A stretch of DNA of 64,000 bases, taken from NCBI GenBank assembly GCA_028571685.1, contig CM053141.1:1426001-1490000 (forward strand). The letters run 5' to 3'. Position 1 is the first letter of the stretch, and each line of letters starts with the position of its first letter. This stretch comes from Heterohyrax brucei (lineage: Eukaryota > Chordata > Mammalia > Hyracoidea > Procaviidae). Both the position numbers and the translations under genes were made by a program. This document shows positions 41,934-51,722 of this stretch, piece after piece. Under the pieces are notes generated by a model. The model was not told the DNA's origin and ran no database searches. It saw only the letters and a list, made by a program, of their open reading frames with translations.

Positions 41934-43597
41934 CTGCCCTGGAGCCTGGTCCTTAGCTGGGGGATTCTGTGTCCTGTTCTGACAGGAGCACCAAAGCAAA
42001 CCACAAGGACAGGAGCGGGGACTGCACGGAATTTCACAGAAGCCACAGGCTGTCCACAGCTCTCACACTTGCTTGCCGAGGAAGGTGGACACGTGTGACG
42101 GATTCCGCCTGAAGCCTGCCTTCCTGGTGATGCGCCATCTGGTGGGGTGGGTGTTGAGCAGGGGCCCGCCCCACTCCAGCCGACGTCACGGTCTACCGGC
42201 CACCACAGACTCCCCTGTGGGGCCTCTTGGAGGACCCTCTTGTCCTGCTGAGTGGAGAGCTGGGATCAGGTGACCATGCTGCCAGAGGGCAGATGCCTGG
42301 TCATGGTGGGCCACCTGCTGGTAACCCGCCCTCCCCTCCTTCCTGGAGGTGGCAGCCGGGCACGCACGGGGGTGAGGGTTTCTGTGTGACTCTGACAGGT
42401 GTTCTGGAGCTTGGAAAGGATCCGGTGATTGTGAACAACATTTGGCAGGGAGAGTTAGTCTATTTAATTAACCTAAGATGAGACCTGTGTTAAGAGTTTA
42501 ACATGTCACCATTAGGAATCCAAGGACAACTGGGAACAGGGATGGTTGTATTTATGATTCTGAAACTCGCCTGTGTGGATTGTTACGAAGCGATGTGTGA
42601 AGTGCACTGTTACGAAATTTCAAGAGTTAATTAAAGTTTGAGGGAGTGCGTTGAAGAGATTTCCTCGGCTCATGTTTTCTCTTTAAGTGTGTTCATTTAT
42701 CAATCTACAGTAGAAAATAGATAGTTGAGTCTGCAGGCTCCTAGCCGTTTCGTCTTTCTCTCCCTTTGGAGAAAAGCTTTTCTTGCTTTCATCATCTGTT
42801 TTCAACAGCTTAGTCTACTAAAGTAGAAGAAACATGCTTAATAAAGGCAAGAGAGTTTTCTGCTGTCACGTCAGTTTAGTGAAAATGAACCTTCCTAAAA
42901 GTGAGAAAGAAGAGTTCATAAAACTTGTCTTTAGGCAAAGATGTAACGTGGGGCTCCTTGGTCATTCTGGAGAGGTCACTGACTTCCGAGAGAGCCAAGA
43001 CCTTGAGTCCTGGCTGTGGAACTGCGGTTTTGTGTTGGAAGAGGTGACACGGGGCAGGGAGGCTTTCTTCCAAGGAGAGAAGGGCCACTCTCCGGTCCAC
43101 ACCCTCTGCCCTCCCGGCGTGGCCTGGGCTGCCTGCAGATTCAGCGCCCATGGCTTCTAAGTCATCAGCCAGCTCTGCTCTGCAAAGAGGTGAAAGCTGC
43201 GAGACGCACGACAGACAGCGAGGCTGCGCAAAATCCCCGGCTCACCATCCATCACAATAAACCAAACACAGACTGCCAGATGTAGCAGTTTTTAACTCAA
43301 GAAGGCATTTTTTAGAAAGTCCTTTGCTTCTTATTTAAAGATTTGAATAGGTTATTTGGGTAAATTCAATAGGCTTTTTCTGACTGAAAAGGATATTTTT
43401 CAGATTATGCTGATGCTAAAAAAGAAGGAAAAAAGAACACTTGAAAAGAACAATACTGTGTACATGGCCAGGATTTTAGAATACACACTTCAGCTTTCCA
43501 GTCCTCACAGCGTCTGCTAGATAAACCGTGTTTCCAGCTTCTGTGTGAGTGGTTGGGGGCTCAAGGAAACCAGACGCTTTGCCCAGGGTTAGACCTA
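41934..43597. other. Unassigned GC-rich part, then AT-rich islands (42440-42860, 43260-43520)
   Basis: 41934-42430 is GC-rich and unassigned. 42440-42860 is AT-rich and repeat-free, with TTAATTAA at 42464-42471 and 42627-42634. 42860-43255 is intermediate with a short + frame (42834-43160) lacking domain signs. 43260-43520 is AT-rich. These are candidates for conserved regulatory DNA. Confidence 0.4.
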
Positions 43598-44010
43598 CCA
43601 CGCGTCTGCCGGTTTGCTGCGCTGTGGTGGCGCGCGTGGAAGCTGTGGCTCCGGTGATGCTCGTGTCTGCAGGGCTGCGGAAGGTGGGCCGACTTCAGTG
43701 GAGTTCCCAGCCCGAGACAGACTAGGAGAAGGGCCCGATGCCCTACTTCTAAAAGTTGGCCGATAAAACTTGTCAGAATGCGACAGAACACGGTCTGATA
43801 CCTTCCCTGGGGACGCGTCACCAGGAGGGGCCAGCCACTGGAGAAGACCTCGTGTCTGACGGAGCAGCAGAGATGGAGACCCTCAGTGACATGTGCTGGC
43901 ATGGCAGCCACAGAGGTGGGCGTGACCATTCTGGTGACCGGATGACAACACGGGACTGGGCAGCGTGTCTGTAATGTTGCCGTGACTCAGAGTCCGCCTG
44001 ACAACAGCCG
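43598..44010 (+). mobile_element. Internally deleted RTE derivative
   Basis: The 5' portion has 'cgcgtctgccggtttgctgc', 'cgagacagactaggagaagg' and 'ccctacttctaaaagttggc' ending 'gacagaacacggtctgata'. At about 43800 it joins the 3' portion: 'ggacgcgtcaccaggagggg', 'ctggagaagacctcgtgtct', to 'cgcctgacaacagcc'. No coding region is present. The join resembles that at 11284. Confidence 0.85.
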
Positions 44011-44164
44011 GCTGTCTTCAGAGCTGTACACCCAGTGATGGACCCTGAACTTAAGCCAGCATTAGAGAGTCACACCAAATGCCTTTAAAGAACCAGCGGG
44101 GGTAAGGTGGGGAGCATCCTCAGCCTTCCTGGGGAGCGGCCACTTTTCCCAGTGTCTGGACTTC

Positions 44165-44308
44165 AGAACCACGGCCGACGTTGTCACTGTTCACGGCATG
44201 ATGCTGAGGCTCAGGTCCTGCCTCTCCCATGGGTTCAGGACCATGGCCGACGTTGTCACTGTGGACGCTGTGACGCTGAGGCTCAGGCCCTGCCTTTCCC
44301 GTCGGTTC
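44165..44308. repeat. 72-bp tandem duplication
   Basis: Units 44165-44236 and 44237-44308 share 'ggccgacgttgtcactgt', 'gctgaggctcagg' and 'cctgcct' at the same offsets. They are about 80-85% alike by eye, so it is an old event. Confidence 0.92.
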
Positions 44309-44424
44309 CCTTCCATGCTCTTCTTCTAGGTCACCACGGATGGTCAGAGCTGGCTCTCTGTCCCTTCCTGTCCTGACCTCACACACACAGTAGGCACTGA
44401 AGCAATGGAGGACTTAGTAGGCAC

Positions 44425-44590
44425 TGTTGCTGTGTTGCATGGTAGTTAAGTGGTACGTCTGCCAGCTAGAAGGATGGCAGTTCGAATTGGCTGGGCGCTC
44501 CCTGAAAACTCTCTGAGGCAGTTCTGCTTACAGGGTCACTGTGAGTCAGACAGGACTCATGGCAGCAGGTCAGGCTTTGTGGTGGTTGTC
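44425..44590 (+). mobile_element. AfroSINE, forward (first of a pair)
   Basis: 'gcatgg' and 'tagttaagtggtacgtctgc' start the element, then 'ggatggcagttcgaattggc', 'aggcagttctgcttacaggg', 'tcactgtgagtcagacagga'. The B-box-like 'gttcgaattg' is retained. Confidence 0.88.
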
Positions 44591-44593
44591 ATG

Positions 44594-44765
44594 GAAACCC
44601 TGGGGGGGGGCAGTGGTTAGGTGCCGTGTCTACTGTCCAGAAAGATCAGCAGTTTGAATCCACCAAGTGCTCCCTGGGAACTCTGTGGGGTGGTTCTACT
44701 TTGGTCTATAGGGTCACTACGAGTCAGAATCAACTCAAAGGTAGTGGGCTTGGGTTGTTGTTGTT
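44594..44765 (+). mobile_element. AfroSINE, forward (second of a pair)
   Basis: 'ggaaaccctgggggggggca', 'gatcagcagtttgaatccac', 'caagtgctccctgggaactc', 'ggtctatagggtcactacga', 'gtcagaatcaactcaaaggt' and the ending 'gggttgttgttgttc' are complete in order. The GTT repeats at the end resemble the RTE tail. Confidence 0.93.
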
Positions 44766-44767
44766 CA

Positions 44768-45324
44768 TTGAACTATATCTCCCGAAAATACATGTCAGCT
44801 CTGCTAGGCCCTGACTCCCAGGATCGTGTGATTGGCTGCTACTTTGTCATCTGATGTGGTTGTCCTGTGTGTCCCAAGTCCTGCCACTGTGATGCTGATG
44901 AGGTGGGCTTGAGGGCAGTGACATTACTGAGGCGGGACTCAGTCTACGGGACTAGGTAGTATTTTGAGTCAATCTCTTCTGAGACGTGAAGGAGAGAAGT
45001 GAGCAGAGAGACCAGTGGGCCTCATGCCACCAGGTACCAGGAGCCGGGAGCACGGCGCACCTTTTGGACCCAGGCTCCCCTCGCCGTGAAGCTCCTTGAC
45101 CAGGGAATTTTGATGACAGGTCCTTTCTCCAGAGCCACCAGACAGAGAAAACCTCCCCTGGAGCTGATGCCCTGGGCTTGGACTTCCAGCCTCCTAGGCT
45201 GTGAGAGAATCAATTTCTGTTTGTTGAAGCCATGCACTTGTGGTGTTTCTGTTACAGCAGCACTAGGTAACTGAGAAGTCCCCTTCTGGTATTTCTGTTA
45301 TAGCAGCACTAGGTGACCAGGACA
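44768..45324 (+). mobile_element. MaLR-like LTR, forward, with duplicated 3' end
   Basis: 'tgctaggccctgactcccag', 'tctccagagccaccagacag', 'tcccctggagctgatgccct', 'gggcttggacttccagcctc', 'gagagaatcaatttctgttt' and 'gcagcactaggtaactgaga' define it to 45278. A second copy of the terminal segment follows at 45283-45324 ('ctggtatttctgttatagca' and 'gcactaggtgaccaggaca'). Confidence 0.88.
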
Positions 45325-46984
45325 GAGAAGGACACAGCATTTCATTGCCCAGGGAGATAGCTTTAACAAGCTCCTGGTATGTAAATCGGACGCAGGGTGA
45401 GGAAGGGGAGCCGGTAGGAGCGTCTAGGCTCATCACGCTTGCTGTTCCTAGCGGGTCACCCAGCACGTCACACAGGGCTGCATGGGAACACGGCCAGACA
45501 CAGTGGAAGAGCCACAGCAAGCATGATGAAAGTGGCCACAGCCAGCATGGGGCATTAGTTCAGTGGTTAGCCGTGTGGTGGGGTTGACCAGTGGCTGTTG
45601 TGGGGGAGATGGTGTGAGCCCTGAGAAGACTGTCCAGTGGTACCAGAGGGGGACATTTTCAGTGGACTATCCAGGGGATGGCAGCTGTTGATTCTGGGGT
45701 ACCTGAGGGAACAAGGCAAAGGGCAAAGGCCAGTGACAGGGCTGAGCCCTAAGATCTGAGCTCAGCATAGCAGAACACAGGCAGATGGAAACGAATGCAG
45801 ACCCTGAGCACAGACCTGAGGTGATCATATCTGGAAAACAAGGGCCCAGCCTTCAGGCCGCAGAGGGTGATGGCCTGGTGTCCATGGATCCAAGGACATG
45901 GCCACATAGGATCTGTGAGGTCTCAAGGGTTCCACACGATTTTCTTTGCTCTTGTTTTCTGGGTACAAGGCCAGACCTTCCATAGGGGAAGGCTTCCTGT
46001 TGAAGAAGTTGACCTTTGAGAGGCTGACCCTGGGGAAGTCTAGAAGTTGGGTCAGTGGCAGAGAAGGGAGGCAGCCAGCTTGGCCATTCTTGGGGAGGCT
46101 GGGCTGGCCTAGAAGGGACACTGGGCGAGTTCTGTAAAAGGGCCTGAGTCAGGCTCTCTTTAGTGCAGGTGTGGCCTCTGCAGAGTCAGGTGGCTGTGGG
46201 TGGGCTCGTCCTCTTGCCCCATGGCCCAGGTTGCAGGGAAGCAGTCTCAGACCACACTGTCCTGTCCATGCAGATACTGACAGACAGACACTATAGCCTG
46301 GCCTCTGCTGCCTGCCAAGCAGGACTGTTCTGTAACTCCTGCCACCCAGCCGCCAAGCCACCAGCCAGCCAGAGAGACCGCAGCAGGAATTGCACAGTGG
46401 ACGTGCCACTGTGCCAAAGGCAGGGGCTGGGACCTTCAAAGGCTGTGGTGGCACCTTCACCTGAGCCATGTCCTCTGAAATAGGAGTTGTTCTCTCCCAC
46501 CATGTGCATCTCATCTGTAACAGAGAGTTGATCAAAGCCCTGTCTGCCGCCAGGCACAGTGGGCGCCCGCGCCTCCCCGTGAGTGCCTCCAGGAGGAGGA
46601 CACTGGTGTGTGGTCGTGGCCTTGCCACCTGAGTGCCCTCTGCTCTTCCTAAAGACCTGGAGCTATTGGGCCGGCTGCCGCAGGCTGAGCAACTGTGTTC
46701 CGTGTCCTAGCCAAGCTCCTTGCTCATCGAGACACCAGGCCTGGTGCGGCCTTCTGTCCTGATGCTAGCGGCAAGTGGTGACTGCTTCCTGCCATTTGTG
46801 TTTAAATTTTAAGGAAGTTCTGAATCTCATCCACCAAGCATGAAACTTTAACCTGTCGCTGCTGGGTGGAGTCAGTGGACGTCATTTTAGCCAAAAAGGC
46901 CCCCAGGAATCTTTTGAGGACACCTGTTGTATGGTGGTCTCACCCACAAGGAGCTCCTGTGGCCCTGAGGTTGCTGGCTTCACG
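45325..46984. other. Unassigned sequence
   Basis: No repeat family was recognised over about 1.6 kb. 45540-45600 has a faint SINE-head look ('ggggcattagttcagtggtt'). The frame at 46149-46628 on - (159 codons) has no domain, and opposing + frames overlap it. Confidence 0.4.
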
Positions 46985-47345
46985 TGTCCAGTGAAGCAAG
47001 AGAAAGCTGGATGACGGAAAGAGAGGACTGAAGAACTGGTGCACTGGGACCGGGGGCCGGCGGACAGTCCTGACTGTCGTCGACTGATAGATGGGCGAAT
47101 GCATCTGTCTTAGCAGAAACACACCCAGGGTGCTCCTTACAAGCCAGGGGCGCCAGACTGGGTCTCACGTACTGGGAACCTGTTGTCAGGAAGGACCAGT
47201 CCCTGGAGAAGGACATCACGCCCTGTAGAGGGGAGGGTCAGTGACAAAGAGGCAGACCCTCCACCAGAGGGATTGACACAGTGGCTGCAGCAGTGTGCTC
47301 AGACACAACAACTGTGGGGGTGATCGGGGGTCATGCTGAGTCAGC
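46985..47345 (+). mobile_element. RTE LINE, C-terminal region to near 3' end
   Basis: 'gagaaagctggatgacggaa', 'cccagggtgctccttacaag', 'gtactgggaacctgttgtca', 'aggaccagtccctggagaag', 'ccaccagagggattgacaca' and 'gtggctgcagcagtgtgctc' run forward. The last 60-80 bp of the usual tail is missing or degraded. Confidence 0.9.
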
Positions 47346-47457
47346 CCCACCTTGGTGGCCCCCAGGCGCCCAGCACCCGCGGAGGTACACCCACGTGGTG
47401 ACTGAGCGTGGTCTGCAGCGGGAGCGCCAAGCGCAGCCCCGTGTTCCCTGGGGCCGC

Positions 47458-47659
47458 ACTGTTGGTGGGACCCAGAGTGCCCGCGTTCTCCGAAGAGCTT
47501 GGCTGACATGGGTCAATCTGTGGACAGTCACCACATTGCCAAGCCAAGTGCCATCGAGTCGGACAGTCACCACATTAGAAAGCAAATTAAAAATGTCTGT
47601 TTCTTAATTCACTGGAAACAATGGTAAACTTACTCCACGTTCATGTGGATAGCCCAAGG
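47458..47659 (+). repeat. Unclassified repeat upstream of a SINE, copy A
   Basis: 'ctgttggtgggacccagagt', 'gggtcaatctgtggacagtc', 'agaaagcaaattaaaaatgt', 'ctgtttcttaattcac' and 'atgtggatagccc' recur in the same order at 50822-50990. Copy A carries an extra 37 bp in which 'ggacagtcaccacatt' is repeated. The family was not recognised. Confidence 0.85.
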
Positions 47660-47990
47660 GCAGCGGGGGTTTGGTGGTTCAATTCTCGTCCCCCTGTGCT
47701 GGAGGATTGGGTCTACTGCCCAGGCAATCACCTCAGGGTGGCTGCCCCCATCTGTCAGTGGGGGCCTGTATGAGGCTGGGATGCTCAGCGGGGTTCAGCA
47801 GTGCTCCCAGACTGATGAGGAAGGAAGGCCTGGAGACTGACCTGGGCAATCAGCCCGTGAAGACCCCACGGACCCTAGTAGGCTGATCCACGGCCGGACA
47901 CTGGGAGGGCCTGGGGCCAGGCACCCGGCCGCGTCTCCTTCCGTGGTGCAGAGGATGCCATGAGTGGGTGACGGACAGAGCCCAACAATG
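47660..47990 (+). mobile_element. tRNA/RTE SINE, full length, forward
   Basis: The head is 'cagcgggggtttggtggttc' and 'tgctggaggattgggtctac'. The body is 'gggtggctgcccccatctgt', 'cagactgatgaggaaggaag', 'gcctggagactgacctgggc'. The tail is 'ctgatccacggccggacact' and 'gatgccatgagtgggtgacg', ending 'cccaaca'. The order of tRNA-like head, RTE 5'-like body and RTE 3'-like tail is complete. Confidence 0.88.
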
Positions 47991-49152
47991 TAACAAACAT
48001 CCTTTTATGAAGATGGTGAGATTTTCAAATAAATGAACAAAGTTTTCCAGAACGGCACTGTTTATGTTTTATAAGCCTCCTGGCTGCCCGTGTCAGGGGG
48101 AGTGGTACTCCCCAACTCGCTTGGGGACACAGCTGGTTGCCACGTGTGGATTCCCAGGTCTGTGCCTGGGCAGAGAGGGGCCTGTTAACGGAGTTTTTGG
48201 AGAACTGTGGATGTTCTCGGCTACTGTGTTGAAACGTCGCTGTCTGCCACTGAGAATGTGATTTAACAAGACATCTCATGACATACCATTATTGTGACAA
48301 CTGTTCTGATTTTGTAGACCCTGGGGAGGGTGTGTCTAGGGGACCTCTTCAAAACTGTCTAGGTAGCAGATGGAAGGCCCCAGCCACTGTACCTGCAGAG
48401 AGGACGTTCGTGGAGCCGTGGGTGCCCAGCCAATGCATGAAATCAGGACTGGCTTGTGACTTCACCTCCAGTCACTTTGTTCTGTCTGTGGCTGTGTCTT
48501 GTTTTTGGAATCCCCTCTTTCAGCAGTTATAAGTAGGTCAGAGTGGCCTGTAAAACCAAGGCCAGGCAATTTCAGCAGGTCAGTGACTGTGACTATGAAA
48601 TGTCAAAAGTAAAGCCAAAATATCGTGCAGCAAGGTCAGCTTAGCCTGGTTCTTAGATGTGGGGGCTTAGCTGTCAGAAGCAGCAGTTTTTATGAAGTCT
48701 CACAAAAACTGATTTCAGACACATGTAAGTGAAGGAATCTGATGGCTAAATGTGGTTTTCAGGTGCATGGTGTGCTGTCTGTCATCGGCCTGGGGTGGCC
48801 CAGGCCTTGTGATGACATCAGCACTGAGGGGGAGGGGCCCCCCTGAACAGGGAACAGATGCTGAGCTACAGTGAGGACCGCCGGGCGTCTGGTGAGGCGG
48901 CTGACCCTGGGCTGATGGGAGGTGGCCTCCTTTAGGGACAGGCAGGGCTGGGCTCCAAGGTGAACTTGGGGCTGACGTCATAGAGCAGGGGACGGGGTGT
49001 TAGGTGTGTGTCTGGTGGGAGGGTGGAGACGGGAGGGTGTGGATGATGGTGGGGTCTGTCACCATGCTGTTGGTTAGATGGATCAGTAGATGATGGATCT
49101 ATGACAGACAGACACACAGCTGCCCTGAGCTACCTGGCTTGTGGGGGCCTCA
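47991..49152. other. Unassigned sequence
   Basis: 48010-48060 is AT-rich; the rest is neutral and repeat-free to my eye. Several short frames exist on both strands without domain or splice evidence. Confidence 0.4.
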
Positions 49153-49492
49153 GGTACAACTTTGACAGTTGCTGGCATGGCTGAGCCCGTCCTTGTGGCT
49201 ACTTGGCCCCTCCCTTTCTTTAAGGGTCTCCCTCGCCCTCGCTGGCCCTCTCCTCACCAAGTGTAGTGTGCCCCTCCCTCCAGCGGTCCCTCCTGTCGAC
49301 AAACTCCAAGCAAGTCAGCTGAGCAGTGACTGGTCGTGATCCATGAGTCTCTCTCCCCGGCTGATCCTTGAAAGTAGTCACGAGCCCTGTCTCCCTGCTC
49401 TGTCCTAGTCTGGAAGCTCTGCTGAGACCCATCCACCACGGGTGACCCTGCTGGTCCTTGAAATGCAGGTGACAGAGCTTCCAACTCATGCC
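49153..49492 (-). mobile_element. Internally deleted RTE derivative, reverse
   Basis: Left: reversed RTE 3' end ('ttaagggtctccctcgccct', 'ccaagtgtagtgtgcccctc', 'ctccaagcaagtcagctgag'). Right: reversed RTE 5' region ('gtcctagtctggaagctctg', 'ctgagacccatccaccacgg', 'gtgaccctgctggtcct'). Read on -, the junction near 49320 is 'ctcagctgacttgcttgga', close to the 11284 and 43800 junctions. Confidence 0.83.
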
Positions 49493-49577
49493 ACAGGTCA
49501 GCCCCCACAGTGGGACATGCCACAGGCTGTTTGCCACAGTGGGACATGTCACAGGCCAGCCCCCACAGGGGACAGCC
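49491..49577. repeat. 29-bp tandem repeat, three units
   Basis: Units start at 49491, 49520 and 49549 with 'ccacagg' or 'tcacagg' and share 'ccacagtgggacatg' (third unit altered at its end). The array begins exactly at the edge of the RTE derivative. Confidence 0.9.
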
Positions 49578-50726
49578 CGATGGGTGGTGGGCCACAGTGG
49601 TAAGGGCCTTTGAGAGCGAGCAGTCCCCAGGTGCTCTCTCCCTTCCTCCTCCACCACCTCTGCAGGTGTCTCCACCACCAGCTGGCCGTGAAGCTGTGGA
49701 GTTTCTGTAGCTGGGGCCCTCAGCCCTCCTGCTTCCTGCTCTGGCTGCTGTCTTTAGGGCCGTCACCTGTGCCCGTAAGTCCCCGTAAACCCAGTTGTTT
49801 TACAGATTTGTACTCTTGGCACCCACCTTGTCTCTGACTTAGCTATTCGAGGTCCTCCTTGCTGCTTCTGTTTGGGCACCTCAAACACGGTGGCTTTCAG
49901 GGCATCTGACCACATGGCCATGGTGCCCACTGCCCTGGCCCGGCTTCTTCATCTGCACATGGCAGTGTGCCCTCAGGTTTCTGGCCACAATCCTCATGGC
50001 TGTCCTCAGCGGTGCCTGTGGCATCCTCGGCCTGTGTTTAACCCCTTCCTGGTTCTGATGACGCATGTTCCCTCTCTCAGGCTCCATGCCTTTGCTTTCA
50101 GCCTCATCCAAGGTGCCATCTGCCCTCATGGTGACTTCAGTGGTCCCCTGATGGCCACTGCACTCACTCTTACTCCATTCCCCCCAATCTGCTACACTCA
50201 GTAAGGTCAGAGTGATACTTGGAAAGAAAATCTGACAGTTACCCCTCTCCCCAGCACCCGCACCCAGTGACAAAGCCCCACTGTAGTCATTTAGTTCAAA
50301 CTGTAAATCCACTTCCTTAACTCCAAATGCCAGCTCTGCTCCTCTGTGGCGTACACCTCAGCCTGGGTCAGTTATCTGTGCCATGGCACAGGAACTTGTC
50401 TACTCAGCCCTGGCTTGGCCAGAGAGCTGGCAGAACTCAGCTGAAGAATCTGGGGTTCTCCTGGGCCCTGCCCAACCTTCCCTCACTCTCCCGCTGCTGG
50501 GGTCACCACTTGCACTGTTTCTGTTTTTCTAGCAAAATGACACAACGCTGTGGAAGTCCTCACTACTGCTGCCTGGCATAGATGAGCCTCCCTCAGGTGA
50601 GGCCAAACCAGGAGCCCAGCCAAGACCACTCCTTCTTCAACCATCCGCTTCGCCGGGACCTGGAGCTGCACCTCCCCGGGGCTGCAGGTAGCAGTTCGGT
50701 CTGGTCAGAGGTCACAGCTAGTGTTG
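49578..50726. other. Mostly unassigned, with likely L2 and MIR scraps
   Basis: 50190-50310 resembles forward L2 ('gtcagagtgatacttggaaa', 'aaatctgacagttacccctc'). 50320-50392 resembles a MIR core ('aatgccagctctgctcctct', 'gggtcagttatctgtgccat'). The rest is unrecognised; frames at 49872-50312 on both strands overlap. Confidence 0.4.
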
Positions 50727-50821
50727 TCCTAGGCGGCCTCCTTAGAGAAACAAACCTGGTGAAATGTGTGTGCAGTATTATAGATGCGAACCTAATGGTC
50801 AGTAACTATAACCTACCAGCT

Positions 50822-51180
50822 ACTGTTGGTGGGACCCAGAGTGCTTGTGTCACCCGAAGAGTTTTGCTGACTTGGGTCAATCTGTGGACAGTCACCATGT
50901 TAGAAAGCAAATTAAAAATGTCTGTTTCTTAATTCATGAGACACAACAATAGAAAACTTACTCCATGTTAATATGGATAGCCTGAGGGCAGCAGGGGTTC
51001 ACTGGTGTCATTCTCGCCTCCTGTGCTGGAGACCCGGGTCTACTTCCCAGGCAATAACCTCAGAGTGGCTGCCCCCGTCTGTCAGTGGTTAATCTGTGGA
51101 CATGGGAAACTGTCTGGGGCAGTTCTGCTCTGTCCTATAGGGCTGCTTGGAGTGGAATTGACTTGAGAACAACAGGATTG
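50822..51180 (+). repeat. Unclassified repeat plus SINE pieces, copy B
   Basis: 50822-50990 is homologous to 47458-47659 (roughly 85-90% by eye, minus a 37-bp insert). It continues into the same SINE head and body as copy A ('gagacccgggtctacttccc', 'agtggctgcccccgtctgtc') up to about 51090, then switches to an AfroSINE tail ('ctgtcctatagggctgcttg', 'gagtggaattgacttgagaa'). The block interrupts the LTR that surrounds it. Confidence 0.82.
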
Positions 51181-51185
51181 GTTTT

Positions 51186-51199
51186 TACACACACACACA

Positions 51200-51231
<32 letters not shown>
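51186..51231. repeat. (AC)n microsatellite
   Basis: About 23 AC units with one AT interruption, followed by an AG-rich stretch. Confidence 0.97.
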
Positions 51232-51722
51232 GAGGAAGAAAGAGAGAGAGAGCAACAGAGAGACATAGAGACATTTATCTCAAGGAAGTGGCTCCTGACT
51301 TGCATGGTTGCAGGGGCTGAGGAATGCCCAAACAGGCAGGTCAGACAGCAGGCTGCTGGCTCACAGGCTGTGGAGGCAGACAAATGCCAGCATTGGCAGG
51401 CAATGTGGTAAGCTGCTGGCTCACATCTGAAAAACCAGAACTTGGATGACAAGTCAGATGTAGGATCCAGAATCAAAAAGAAGACTTTGCTGGAACGTCC
51501 ACATATGTGGCCACATCCCTGAGGGAAAACCCATTACAAATGATTGGCTTATCACATTAGATCACACCGAGAAGGATGATTACCTCAAATCACAAAGTGG
51601 AGAATGACTACATCATTACACGATTGCTAGACTACAACACTGCATGACTGCCAAACTACATCATTATATAACCGCCAAACCACTGAGAATCATGGCCCAG
51701 ACATACAGCCTTAACCATCACA

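Larger units (their letters stand above)
50727..51722 (-). mobile_element. ERVL/MaLR-like LTR, reverse, interrupted
   Basis: The left end reads 'ctccttagagaaacaaacct' and 'ggtgaaatgtgtgt'. After an insertion it continues at about 51186 with (AC)n, 'agagagagagagcaacagag', 'catttatctcaaggaagtgg', 'ctcctgacttgcatggttgc', and ends 'ctgagaatcatggcccagac' and 'cttaaccatcacag'. This order matches a common mammalian LTR read in reverse; the exact family is uncertain. Confidence 0.6.
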
